From: Sphingobacterium thalpophilum
GTDB taxonomy: Bacteria; Bacteroidota; Bacteroidia; Sphingobacteriales; Sphingobacteriaceae
DNA: 35,892 nt
NCBI GenBank assembly: GCA_945878525.1
Contig: CAMCTU010000013.1
Span: 1-35,892 of the forward strand
Direction: 5' to 3'
The notes under the pieces were generated by a model, which was not told the origin of the DNA, did no database searches, and worked only from the letters and a program-made list of their open reading frames with translations. Positions 1 to 7,892 of the stretch are shown in pieces. Numbering within the stretch: the stretch's first letter is position 1; every line of letters starts with the position of its first letter. A program made the position numbers and the translations under genes.

Positions 1-930
1 GGCGGATACGGCGGTGGCCATATGAACATGGAAGATATCTTCAGTCAGTTTGGAGACATCTTTGGCGGTGGTACTGGTGGTAGTCCGTTTGATAGTTTTT
101 TTGGCGGCCAGCAACAGACCAGAGGTGGGCGTCGTGCTTCCAGAGGTAGTAACCTTAGAATTAAGGTTAAATTAAGTCTTGAAGAGATTGCTAAAGGCGT
201 TGAGAAAAAAGTAAAAGTAAACAAACAAGTTGTTTGTGACACATGTGACGGTAGTGGTGCAAAAGATAAATCCTCATTCAATACCTGTAATACTTGCAAC
301 GGAAGCGGGGCGGTAAGAAGGGTAACCAATACTATTTTAGGTCAGATGCAAACAACCAGCACCTGCCCTACCTGTAATGGAGAAGGATCTCAAATCACCT
401 CAAAATGTACGGTTTGCAATGGCGATGGACTAATCAGGGGTGAAGAAACTATTAGCATCAATATTCCGGCAGGAGTAAGTGAAGGAATGCAGTTGTCAAT
501 GAGTGGCAAAGGAAATGCGGCCCCAAGGGGAGGAATTCCGGGAGATCTCATTATTCTAATCGAGGAAACACCTCATGATTCACTAAAACGTGAGGGCAAT
601 AATGTTATTTGTGATCTTCACATCAGTTTTATTGATGCTACGATTGGCGCCAGTGTCGAGGTACCAACCATTGATGGAAAAGCAAAAATTAAGATTGATT
701 CAGGTACTCAGGGAGGAAAAATCCTCCGTCTCAAAGGAAAAGGTATACCGGAAGTAAATTCTTATCATAAAGGCGATCAACTCATTTATGTCAATATCTG
801 GACTCCAAAGGAATTATCAAAGGATGAGTATGAAATTCTCGATCGACTCAGACAATCTCCGAACTTTAAGCCCCAGCCAGGAAAAAATGAAAAGAGCTTT
901 TTCGATAAAATGAAAGAATATTTCGAATAA
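1..930 (+). CDS. dnaJ: Chaperone protein DnaJ, 5'-truncated by the window edge
   Basis: This is the Hsp40 co-chaperone that delivers unfolded substrates to DnaK and stimulates its ATPase. The frame is open from base 1, so the gene continues upstream. What is visible begins in the Gly/Phe-rich linker (GGYGGGHMNMEDIF). It continues through the zinc domain with all four CxxCxGxG repeats (CDTCDGSG, CNTCNGSG, CPTCNGEG, CTVCNGDG) and both C-terminal substrate-binding beta domains. The J domain with its HPD motif must lie outside the window. The gene ends at a TAA and is followed by a clear hairpin terminator. The four intact zinc motifs make this a type I DnaJ rather than CbpA. Any grpE partner would have to be upstream, out of view. 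Confidence 0.97.
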   Translation, partial: GGYGGGHMNMEDIFSQFGDIFGGGTGGSPFDSFFGGQQQTRGGRRASRGSNLRIKVKLSLEEIAKGVEKKVKVNKQVVCDTCDGSGAKDKSSFNTCNTCNGSGAVRRVTNTILGQMQTTSTCPTCNGEGSQITSKCTVCNGDGLIRGEETISINIPAGVSEGMQLSMSGKGNAAPRGGIPGDLIILIEETPHDSLKREGNNVICDLHISFIDATIGASVEVPTIDGKAKIKIDSGTQGGKILRLKGKGIPEVNSYHKGDQLIYVNIWTPKELSKDEYEILDRLRQSPNFKPQPGKNEKSFFDKMKEYFE

Positions 931-966
931 TGAAAATAAACGTCGCTGCATAATATTTTAACTGTT

Positions 967-995
967 AAAACCATTCAAAATCAGAATGGTTTTTT
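967..995 (+). terminator. Rho-independent terminator after dnaJ
   Basis: A perfect 10 bp inverted repeat (AAAACCATTC at 967-976 and GAATGGTTTT at 984-993) encloses a 7 nt loop, and the T run extends to 995. It lies 37 bases after the dnaJ stop and separates it from the TonB-dependent receptor. Confidence 0.85.
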
Positions 996-1148
996 CATTT
1001 AACAGAAATTCAAAAGAAATTTGCATCATTTCACTCAAAAATTTTACATCCATATTAAAGATATTCATTGTTTTGAGCAAAAAAGCGCAAGGAAGTTTTA
1101 ATAAATTAGCCGAGGCTAAAAAACTAAAAAAACAAATAAGAATAATAA

Positions 1149-3236
1149 ATGGGAATGAGCACAAACTTTAATAGCATTAGAATCAAATTATGTGTGATAC
1201 TCACATTAATAGTAAGCACAGGCTATGCCCAAGGCAAAGTTGATTCGGTTCAGAAAGTTAAAGAAATTGTAATCAGAGCATATCTCTCTGATCAGCCCAT
1301 ATTAAAAGTTCCTTCTTCTGTTAGTTTAATCAGTAACAAGCAATTGAGAGATCAACCCGGAATCACCATGTTACCAGCACTTAATGCTGTACCTGGAATC
1401 AGAATGGAGGAAAGATCTCCAGGAAGTTATCGACTTTCCATTCGCGGAAGCTCTCTCAGATCACCTTTTGGAGTAAGGAATGTAAAAATATATCTGGATG
1501 AATTACCATTAACAGATGCAGGAGGAAATACCTACTTGAACTTAATCGATGTAAACAGCATTAATAATATTGAAGTTCTTAAGGGTCCGGATGGCAGTCT
1601 GTTTGGGGCGAACTCCGGCGGGGTAGTGTTAATTAACCCCATAGACAAAAATGCGGACAGTACTTGGGCTTCTGCAGGTATAAGCAGCGGTTCTTATGGC
1701 TTGTTTCATGAAAAATTAGCAGTACAGAAAAAATTCAAAAACCAATATCTCAATATTAATCATTCCTATCAGAAATCAGATGGTTACAGGGAACATAGTG
1801 CGATGAGCCGTCATTATGCACAGCTTATGTATCGTATGAATTATGCCAAAGAAAGCCAGCTTCGGGTAATTGCCTTTTACTCTGATCTTCAATATAATAC
1901 TCCGGGCGGTTTGACCTTGGCTCAATATACTGCAAATCCACAGTCTGCCAGGCCATCCACTCCCACGGTAGCTGGTCCGGTTGCACAGCAAGCACGAATT
2001 GAAAATGAAACTTTATATGGAGGTGTTGTTAATGATGCAAAGATTACCGGTAACTTAAGACATGTTTTTGCTGTTTATGGTTCAAAAACAGATTACATGA
2101 ACCCTTTCATTACCAACTATGAGATTCGTGATGAATATACAGGTGGTATCAGAACTTATTTGGAATTATCCGGGAATAAAAAAAATGCGGTAGACTGGAA
2201 ATGGAATGCCGGACTTGAATTGCAGAGCACAAATGCTGATATTGCTAATTACAACAATCTCAGAGGAGTTCGCGGTACTTTACAGGCTCAGGATGATATC
2301 CTTTCACGTCAATTTTTCTACTTTACGCGGTTTTCTGCAAATATTGGCGAAAAGCTTACTGCTGAAGTTGCGGCCAGTTTAAACTATTACAAATATCAGT
2401 TTTCGAAAGATTTCAGTGCAAATACCTCAAAATTTGAACGTAATTTTGATCCGGAGCTAATGCCCCGATTCGCTCTTTCGTACCAAATATCAGATCTTCT
2501 CGCACTGCGCTCTTCCATTAGCAGAGGTTATTCTCCTCCCACAATTGCCGAAGTCAGGGCTTCCGATAATAAGATCAATAACACACTGGAATCTGAAACC
2601 GGATGGAACTATGAAGCTGGATTCCGGTTAAGAAATAACAATGATCGTCTTTGGATGGATGCCTCTATTTTCCAATACCGTCTTCAGAATGCAATTGTTC
2701 GTCGTGTAAATGCAGATGACACGGAATTTTATTTAAATGCCGGTGGAACCAGACAAACCGGATTGGAAACTCAGACAAGCTACTGGATTATCGAACCAGG
2801 TTCAAAAGGACTTTTAAGCGGACTACAAATTCAAAACAGCTTTACTCTAAGCAGATATTTTTTCAGAAATTATCAAAATGGCCGCACTAACTTTTCCGGG
2901 AACCGCTTAACAGGTACTCCGAGAAGTGTGGTAGTCAGCGGTTTGGATTTTAGGTTTCAAAAAAACTTTTTCTTATTCGTTCAACACAATTACACCTCAA
3001 AAATTCCTTTAAATGATGCCAACAGTGTCTATGCCGGAAGTTTTGACCTTGTACATTTTAAGGCAGGCTGGAGAGGTTCAAAACCTGGAAAACCAATTCT
3101 TGAATTTTATGCAGGAATTGACAACCTCTTGAATGAAACGTATAGCCTTGGCAATGACATTAATGCATTTGGAGGTAGATTCTTCAATGCTGCTGCAAGG
3201 CGGAATTTCTTTGGAGGTATAAAACTTACTTTATAA
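1149..3236 (+). CDS. TonB-dependent outer-membrane receptor
   Basis: Outer-membrane active transporter driven by TonB/ExbBD; the substrate cannot be told from sequence. It has 695 residues, close to the usual size of siderophore or cobalamin receptors and smaller than SusC. A signal peptide (residues 1-28, ending TGYAQG) is followed by a short TonB-box-like segment (VKEIVIRA). The plug domain (about 45-165) contains RLSIRGSSLRSPFGVR, VKIYLDELPLTDAGG and IEVLKGPDGSLFGANSGG, and the rest is a 22-strand barrel. The N-terminal carboxypeptidase-like domain common in Bacteroidota SusC proteins is absent. No SusD, TonB or siderophore gene lies beside it. No Shine-Dalgarno site is visible; Met1 and Met3 are both possible starts. 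I recognise the family, not the ligand. Confidence 0.93.
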   Translation: MGMSTNFNSIRIKLCVILTLIVSTGYAQGKVDSVQKVKEIVIRAYLSDQPILKVPSSVSLISNKQLRDQPGITMLPALNAVPGIRMEERSPGSYRLSIRGSSLRSPFGVRNVKIYLDELPLTDAGGNTYLNLIDVNSINNIEVLKGPDGSLFGANSGGVVLINPIDKNADSTWASAGISSGSYGLFHEKLAVQKKFKNQYLNINHSYQKSDGYREHSAMSRHYAQLMYRMNYAKESQLRVIAFYSDLQYNTPGGLTLAQYTANPQSARPSTPTVAGPVAQQARIENETLYGGVVNDAKITGNLRHVFAVYGSKTDYMNPFITNYEIRDEYTGGIRTYLELSGNKKNAVDWKWNAGLELQSTNADIANYNNLRGVRGTLQAQDDILSRQFFYFTRFSANIGEKLTAEVAASLNYYKYQFSKDFSANTSKFERNFDPELMPRFALSYQISDLLALRSSISRGYSPPTIAEVRASDNKINNTLESETGWNYEAGFRLRNNNDRLWMDASIFQYRLQNAIVRRVNADDTEFYLNAGGTRQTGLETQTSYWIIEPGSKGLLSGLQIQNSFTLSRYFFRNYQNGRTNFSGNRLTGTPRSVVVSGLDFRFQKNFFLFVQHNYTSKIPLNDANSVYAGSFDLVHFKAGWRGSKPGKPILEFYAGIDNLLNETYSLGNDINAFGGRFFNAAARRNFFGGIKLTL

Positions 3237-3318
3237 CTTGAGTTTCACTATAAGGGCGGGTTAAAATAATACAGTTAAAACTGATCAGTCAAGGCTTTAG
3301 AATGATTATTTTTTGAAC

Positions 3319-3479
3319 TTGGAAAGCAATACCTGCGTGTTATAGGTTAGTTCAGTCCTTTCCTCCGGGGTAGTTCCGGCAAGAAATCGCGTTCTACATC
3401 ATATACCAATAGCCGGAAGCTACCTCCTCCGGCAAGGTTTATTTAACCCGGTGTTGCATTTCATTGGGACGGGCAGTCC
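3319..3479 (+). repeat. Dispersed intergenic element, copy A
   Basis: About 160 bp in the 293 bp spacer after the receptor gene. It aligns by eye, at roughly 70 percent identity with few gaps, to the reverse complement of 31012-31172. Shared blocks include CGGCAAGAAATC, AAGCTACCTC, TTTATTT-ACCCG and GACGGGCAG. No transposase or long reading frame is conserved. The copies could be remnants of a mobile element or of a once-transcribed sequence. The rest of 3237-3529 shows nothing else that I can name. Confidence 0.7.
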
Positions 3480-3499
3480 AGTCCAACCGTATTATCCAT

Positions 3500-3518
3500 C
3501 TGAGGCCTTTAACCCCAG
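3500..3518 (-). other. Conserved 3' hairpin after phosphoesterase copy 1
   Basis: Read on the minus strand, CTGGGG pairs with CCTCAG through one G-U wobble across a 7 nt loop, 11 bases after the stop codon. The same structure follows the second phosphoesterase at 4529-4547, inside a shared block that starts ATTATCCATCTGAGGCC (3491-3507 and 4520-4536). The loop bases differ while the stem bases are kept. There is no good T run, so a terminator is not certain. Confidence 0.45.
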
Positions 3519-3529
3519 TTGAATAATTA

Positions 3530-4381
3530 TCAAACTAAATATTTAAGTTCCCCTTGTTTTTCAGTAGGATTCATCATGTAGGTAACCAAAGTACCATCAT
3601 TCAATAACTCTACCACTCTAAAGCCTCTGTAAGGCGTTCCCCAACTTCCTCCAACATGGGAATCAAATAAGAAAGGGATATTTTTAGCCATGACCACACC
3701 ATCCTGATCATGTAAATGACCATGAAATCCTGCTCTGATATTTGGATATTTATGGATTAATTCAAAAAATTTAGGAGCATAAATCGCTTGTTCAGTCCAT
3801 TCTTCTGGTGGAATGTGCAGAATCAGAAACACATTCTCTTTGCTTTTGTATTGTTCAAGCATCTGTTTTAACCATTGCAGATCTGGTGAAACATAAGTAC
3901 CCTGTTCATTAGAGGTATCTGCAAGTATAAACGCCGAACCTTTAGATTCAAAACTATGATTCAATGGCATTTTCCATACCTCATTCCATAATTCATCAGT
4001 CACCATATCATGATTTCCCCGAACAACATAACAAGGTACCTGCAGGTTATCAGTCCTCTTTTTAACCAACGGTAAGAAGTTCTTTTCGTCATGAATAATA
4101 TCACCATTAAGCACACAAAAATCAATACGATTACTCTTATTAAATAAATTAATCTGATTAATCACTTTATCAGTCATCTCATCGAATGCCGTGTTGGGCT
4201 GCCCATAATGAAAGTCGGAGGCAAGCACAAATCTCAGTTTAACTTTGGCCTTTAAGTCATAAACTTCCTCTGCAGAAAGATCGGTAATTTTACCAGTTAG
4301 CAATAAAGCAGAGGCAAATGAAATCTGCTGTATAAACCTCCTGCGAGTCTGTCTGCTTATATTTTTTTCCATATCCGCCAT
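3530..4381 (-). CDS. Tat-exported calcineurin-like metallophosphoesterase, copy 1
   Basis: Predicted periplasmic two-metal phosphoesterase of unknown substrate, 283 residues. The N-terminus carries a twin-arginine signal (TRRRFIQQ followed by a hydrophobic run, SFASALLLTG). The metallophosphatase motifs appear in order: DFHYG (D-x-H), NGDII, GNHD, LHIP and GFHGHLHD (GHxH). A C-terminal block (FDSHVGGSWGTPYRGFRVVEL) is very strongly kept between the two copies. It is the last gene of the minus-strand PSC1/PSD1 block and about 88 percent identical, by my hand count, to the next gene at 4558-5400. The ATG three codons in (4372) matches the start of the paralogue and is an equally good start. The function is inferred from motifs only. 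Confidence 0.88.
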   Translation of the reverse strand: MADMEKNISRQTRRRFIQQISFASALLLTGKITDLSAEEVYDLKAKVKLRFVLASDFHYGQPNTAFDEMTDKVINQINLFNKSNRIDFCVLNGDIIHDEKNFLPLVKKRTDNLQVPCYVVRGNHDMVTDELWNEVWKMPLNHSFESKGSAFILADTSNEQGTYVSPDLQWLKQMLEQYKSKENVFLILHIPPEEWTEQAIYAPKFFELIHKYPNIRAGFHGHLHDQDGVVMAKNIPFLFDSHVGGSWGTPYRGFRVVELLNDGTLVTYMMNPTEKQGELKYLV

Positions 4382-4528
4382 ATTTAAGATGAAGCAACCG
4401 TATGCGCTAGCCAGGGATTTTCAGGATTAAAGGAGCATGTAACATGCTTTATAAAACAAGAGAAAATCTTTAATTTAAATAGCTATGATTGATTTTATAT
4501 TGAACTCACTTCCTTTAAAATTATCCAT

Positions 4529-4547
4529 CTGAGGCCGTTGACCCCAG
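4529..4547 (-). other. Conserved 3' hairpin after phosphoesterase copy 2
   Basis: Counterpart of the hairpin at 3500-3518, here 10 bases after the stop codon of the second phosphoesterase. Its presence shows that the duplicated unit includes the 3' flank and not only the reading frame. Confidence 0.45.
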
Positions 4548-4557
4548 GTGAATTATT

Positions 4558-5400
4558 TTATGCCATGTATTTAAGCTCAGTTAGTTTTTCTGTTGGGTTC
4601 ATCATATAGGTAACCAAAGTACCATCATTCAATAACTCCACCACTCTAAAGCCTCTGTAAGGCGTTCCCCAACTTCCTCCAACATGGGAATCAAATAAGA
4701 AAGGGATATTTCTTGCCATGAACACACCATCCTGATCATGGACATGACCATGAAACCCTGCTCTGACATTTGGATATTTATGAATTAATTCAAAAAATTC
4801 AGGGGTATCTATTGCATGTTCAGTCCATTTAGCCTGCGGAATATGCAAAATAAGAAATACATTCTTCTTGCTTTTGTATTTTTCAAGCATTTCTTTTAAC
4901 CATTGCAAATCAGGTGAAACATAAGTACCCTGAATATTAGAGGTGTCTGCAAGTATAAATGCTGAACCTTTAGCCTCAAAACTATGATTCAATGGCATTT
5001 TCCAGACCTCATTCCATAATTCATCAGTCACCATGTCATGATTTCCCCGAACCACATAATAAGGAACCTGCAGGTTATCAGTTTTTTTCTTGACCAGAGG
5101 TAAGAGGTTCTCTTCGTTATGAATAATGTCACCATTTAGCACACAAAAATCAATTTGATTGCTCTTATTGAATAAATTAATTTGATCAATCACTTTATCA
5201 GTCATCTCGTCGAAAGCTGTGTTGGGCTGCCCATAATGAAAGTCGGAAGCAAGTACGAATCTCAGTTTAACTTTTGCTTTTAAACCATAAACTTCCTCTG
5301 CAGAAAGTCCGGTGATTCTACCAGTTAACAATAAAGCAGAAGCAAAGGAAATCTGCTTTATGAATCTCCGGCGGGTATCCCCGCTACTATTTTTTTCCAT
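4558..5400 (-). CDS. Tat-exported calcineurin-like metallophosphoesterase, copy 2
   Basis: Tandem paralogue of the gene at 3530-4381, 280 residues, with the same twin-arginine leader (TRRRFIKQ) and every metal-binding motif (DFHYG, NGDII, GNHD, LHIP, GFHGHVHD). The 34 or so differences cluster in the leader and in the middle (for example PQAKWTEHAIDTPEF against PPEEWTEQAIYAPKF). The final 50 residues are almost unchanged, which suggests recent gene conversion or strong constraint. It lies 93 bases downstream of the DUF2231-PSC1-LRR gene in the same direction. The 158 bases to copy 1 hold no gene. The two proteins may have diverged in substrate; which one is ancestral cannot be said. Confidence 0.88.
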   Translation of the reverse strand: MEKNSSGDTRRRFIKQISFASALLLTGRITGLSAEEVYGLKAKVKLRFVLASDFHYGQPNTAFDEMTDKVIDQINLFNKSNQIDFCVLNGDIIHNEENLLPLVKKKTDNLQVPYYVVRGNHDMVTDELWNEVWKMPLNHSFEAKGSAFILADTSNIQGTYVSPDLQWLKEMLEKYKSKKNVFLILHIPQAKWTEHAIDTPEFFELIHKYPNVRAGFHGHVHDQDGVFMARNIPFLFDSHVGGSWGTPYRGFRVVELLNDGTLVTYMMNPTEKLTELKYMA

Positions 5401-5493
5401 AACTTCTATTTTTTAAAAAATAAAAAATCTTCATTTAAAGATGCAGGTTAATATTAAGTTGCAGGTTAAATTCCCGTTAACATTCGAAAAATC

Positions 5494-6921
5494 CTATAAC
5501 TTAACTCTCGCAGATTTTAACTCCACCGTATCACTTTCAAGATATTTTAGTTTATATCCTCCAGTATCAATGACCGCTTTTGGAAAAATTTTATTGAGCT
5601 GACTGAATTCTTTACCAGAAATCGCTGTTTGATAAAGAAAAATTTGCCTGAGCTCTTTCAAGGGTTTTAACTGCATTAGCCCGTCCGCTGTTACTGATGT
5701 TCCAACAAGATTCAAATATGTTAGGTTTGGCAAACTTGTTAGCATTGCAATACCACTATCATTAACCGCAGTTCTTTCTATTGAAAGACGAGAAAGTGAG
5801 GATAATTTCAGAAGGAATTTAAGCTTATCATTATTCAGATTAGTATCACCAATTTTTAACCAAATTAGCTGTTTGCTTAATGACTGCAATAATTGCAGAT
5901 CATTATCAGTGATTGTATCCAAAGCAACAAAATTGACAGAAAGGTAATTACTGTTATGAGCAACGGGTATTACGGCAACTCCGCGGGCGAGTAGCTCCTG
6001 AACAACTTTTGTATCTGCCTGCTCTACTGCTTTTTCAGGAATATCAGATATCAATTCTTTTTCAAGCTTTTCCTCAGACTGTAATGATAAAAGAACCGGT
6101 TTGATCTTTTCGGTTTGGACAAGATCGGCCACTTTCTTATCAAAATCAGCCCCGCTGCTAACCCACCAATGAATCAGATCCAGCTCGGTTTTTGTAAGTT
6201 GCGGTTGTTCGATAGGTGGCATATGATCATCACTTTCCTTTGACAATAAGATTCGTTTGATCAATTCACTTTCATCAGTATTTCCGGCAATGATTGCTTT
6301 GCCCCCCTTACCTCCTTTTAAAATAAAATCGGGCATATCCAATCTAAGCTTTCCCTTCTGCTTATTTATACCATGACATTTATAACATTTTGAGGTGAGA
6401 ATTGGCTTAATGACATCCTGATAGGCCAGTGCCTGCTGAACATTGGGAATTGGCTTTCTTTTTTCTTCAATTTGATCTGTTTCCCCTTTAGTAAATGCAC
6501 GGGTCAGGTAATCAGAGCCATGCGTTATTGAACCACCCAAATGCCCGGTGATTACAATCAACAATACTATTAGAATAAAAATCCAAGTAATTTGTCTATC
6601 CTTCCTGTTTAAATACCATGCAATAACTGAAACTATCGCAAGGGCAATTCCTGACCATTGATGATTAAAAATAAGATTTTCATCATAATCACCAGAACCT
6701 GAAAGCAGATATCCGCTAATACAGGAGGCTATTGCACTTAGCATACCCAGAAATAAAGAAACATCAACAGCTGTACTCAGCGCCTGATATTTTTCCTTTC
6801 GGGACAATAATTTAAACAATGCTGCAAGCAGCAATATCCCGATTGGAAGATGTACAAAAAGAGGGTGAAAACTCCCGACCAAGTCAGTAAGATTAAACAA
6901 TAATATAGCTAATGTGCTCAT
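5494..6921 (-). CDS. DUF2231 membrane domain / PSC1 cytochrome c / leucine-rich repeat fusion protein
   Basis: Inner-membrane protein of 475 residues combining three modules. Residues 1-135 hold four hydrophobic segments of the DUF2231 type (LFVHLPIGILLLAALF, then near 52-73, 88-105 and 112-130). Residues about 165-257 form a planctomycete-type cytochrome c domain (PSC1), with one heme site at C179-C182-H183 (CYKCHG) and the typical HMPP and IHWWVSSGA elements. Residues about 345-450 form four leucine-rich repeats of about 24 residues (LIWLKIGDT, LSRLSIERT, LTYLNLVGT, LRQIFLYQT). It could pass electrons from exported partners to the membrane chain; that is inference. It follows the TIM-barrel gene after 15 bases, so co-transcription is likely. 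I know no characterised member. Confidence 0.86.
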   Translation of the reverse strand: MSTLAILLFNLTDLVGSFHPLFVHLPIGILLLAALFKLLSRKEKYQALSTAVDVSLFLGMLSAIASCISGYLLSGSGDYDENLIFNHQWSGIALAIVSVIAWYLNRKDRQITWIFILIVLLIVITGHLGGSITHGSDYLTRAFTKGETDQIEEKRKPIPNVQQALAYQDVIKPILTSKCYKCHGINKQKGKLRLDMPDFILKGGKGGKAIIAGNTDESELIKRILLSKESDDHMPPIEQPQLTKTELDLIHWWVSSGADFDKKVADLVQTEKIKPVLLSLQSEEKLEKELISDIPEKAVEQADTKVVQELLARGVAVIPVAHNSNYLSVNFVALDTITDNDLQLLQSLSKQLIWLKIGDTNLNNDKLKFLLKLSSLSRLSIERTAVNDSGIAMLTSLPNLTYLNLVGTSVTADGLMQLKPLKELRQIFLYQTAISGKEFSQLNKIFPKAVIDTGGYKLKYLESDTVELKSARVKL

Positions 6922-6936
6922 TCAGGCAAGATGAAA

Positions 6937-7872
6937 TCAAGAATATCGTTTTCTAAGCAAATGCATCATGTGCACATTAACAGCCCATTGATCAGACAAA
7001 GCCTGTTTGGTATATGGATAAGTAGGCATATAGTCAGGTGGACCAAATTCCGTTAAAAAAGTAACAGGCTCACCCTTCATTCTTTTCCTTTCCACTACTT
7101 TATCCCACCACTCAAAATGCTGCTTTACGGTTAATTCCCATTCAGGTGCACGGGGATCATTAACTTGAGGGCCTTCAGGATGGCCGATTCTGGCATGAAT
7201 ATGTTCAGTGCGTGTCAATGCCAGATCAACAGATTCTTTCTGGTCAGCCAGTAAGCTCTCATGCACATTGCACCAATGTGAAATATCTAAAGTCAGCTTC
7301 AGATCAGGATACTTCTCAAGGAAATTTCTGGTAACATGAGCAGCAAACAACATTCGGCCACGATGTGTTTCATGGCAAATTAAAAGTCCGGTTTCCTTTG
7401 CCAATGCCTGAGTATGCTCAATGAATTTCTTATTATCATCGAAACTAAAATAGTCCCTTCCAGAGTGATTGTTAATGTACAATGGTCTCTGAATATTTTG
7501 TTTCGCTGCCGCATCGATCATTTTTTTGTAGAAGTCAAGATGTGTAAGGGGGTCGGACTGAGATCCCCCGCAGAGGAAGCCTATTTCAAGATCATGCTTC
7601 TTCAGAGCAGCAAATAGTTCATCCTGGACCTTTTTATTATCTGTTGGCCACCACAATTCTATTCCGTCATACCCTTCCTTTTTGACCTTTGCACAAAAAG
7701 AATCTATCGTACCCTGATAACCCCACATGGTTGCCAGAATCTTTAGTTCATAATTTTTATTAAAAGTTGAAGTAGTCATTTCGGGTAAGGCAAGGGATTC
7801 TAGTGAGGATAGTAATAATCCTGCTGAACCAACAGCAGATGTTTTGATGAACTTTCTTCGGTCTTGTTTCAT
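6937..7872 (-). CDS. Tat-exported sugar phosphate isomerase/epimerase-like TIM-barrel protein
   Basis: Predicted exported member of the xylose-isomerase-like TIM-barrel (AP endonuclease family 2) group, 311 residues. The leader has a twin-arginine motif (DRRKFIKTSAVGSAGLLL). Barrel features include DGIELWWPTD, the metal-ligand-like CHETHRGRM and TLDISHWCNVHE, HIHARIGHPEG and FLTEFGPPDY. Acid and histidine residues at these strand ends are where the family binds a divalent metal. It sits between the DUF1501 gene (20 bases upstream) and the PSC1-LRR gene (15 bases downstream), so the three probably share one mRNA. Action on a sugar or sugar acid in the periplasm is likely; the substrate is unknown. 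Confidence 0.87.
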   Translation of the reverse strand: MKQDRRKFIKTSAVGSAGLLLSSLESLALPEMTTSTFNKNYELKILATMWGYQGTIDSFCAKVKKEGYDGIELWWPTDNKKVQDELFAALKKHDLEIGFLCGGSQSDPLTHLDFYKKMIDAAAKQNIQRPLYINNHSGRDYFSFDDNKKFIEHTQALAKETGLLICHETHRGRMLFAAHVTRNFLEKYPDLKLTLDISHWCNVHESLLADQKESVDLALTRTEHIHARIGHPEGPQVNDPRAPEWELTVKQHFEWWDKVVERKRMKGEPVTFLTEFGPPDYMPTYPYTKQALSDQWAVNVHMMHLLRKRYS

Positions 7873-7892
7873 ATAATTACCTCAAATTCAAG

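Noticed and set aside
3237-3318. CAGTT-AA-AACTG dyad after the TonB-dependent receptor
   Set aside because: The stem is 5 bp with a 2 nt loop and no T tract follows, so it does not support a terminator.
4430-4456. AGCATG-TAA-CATGCT dyad between the phosphoesterases
   Set aside because: The stem is only 6 bp with a 3 nt loop and no T run, so I would not call it a terminator.
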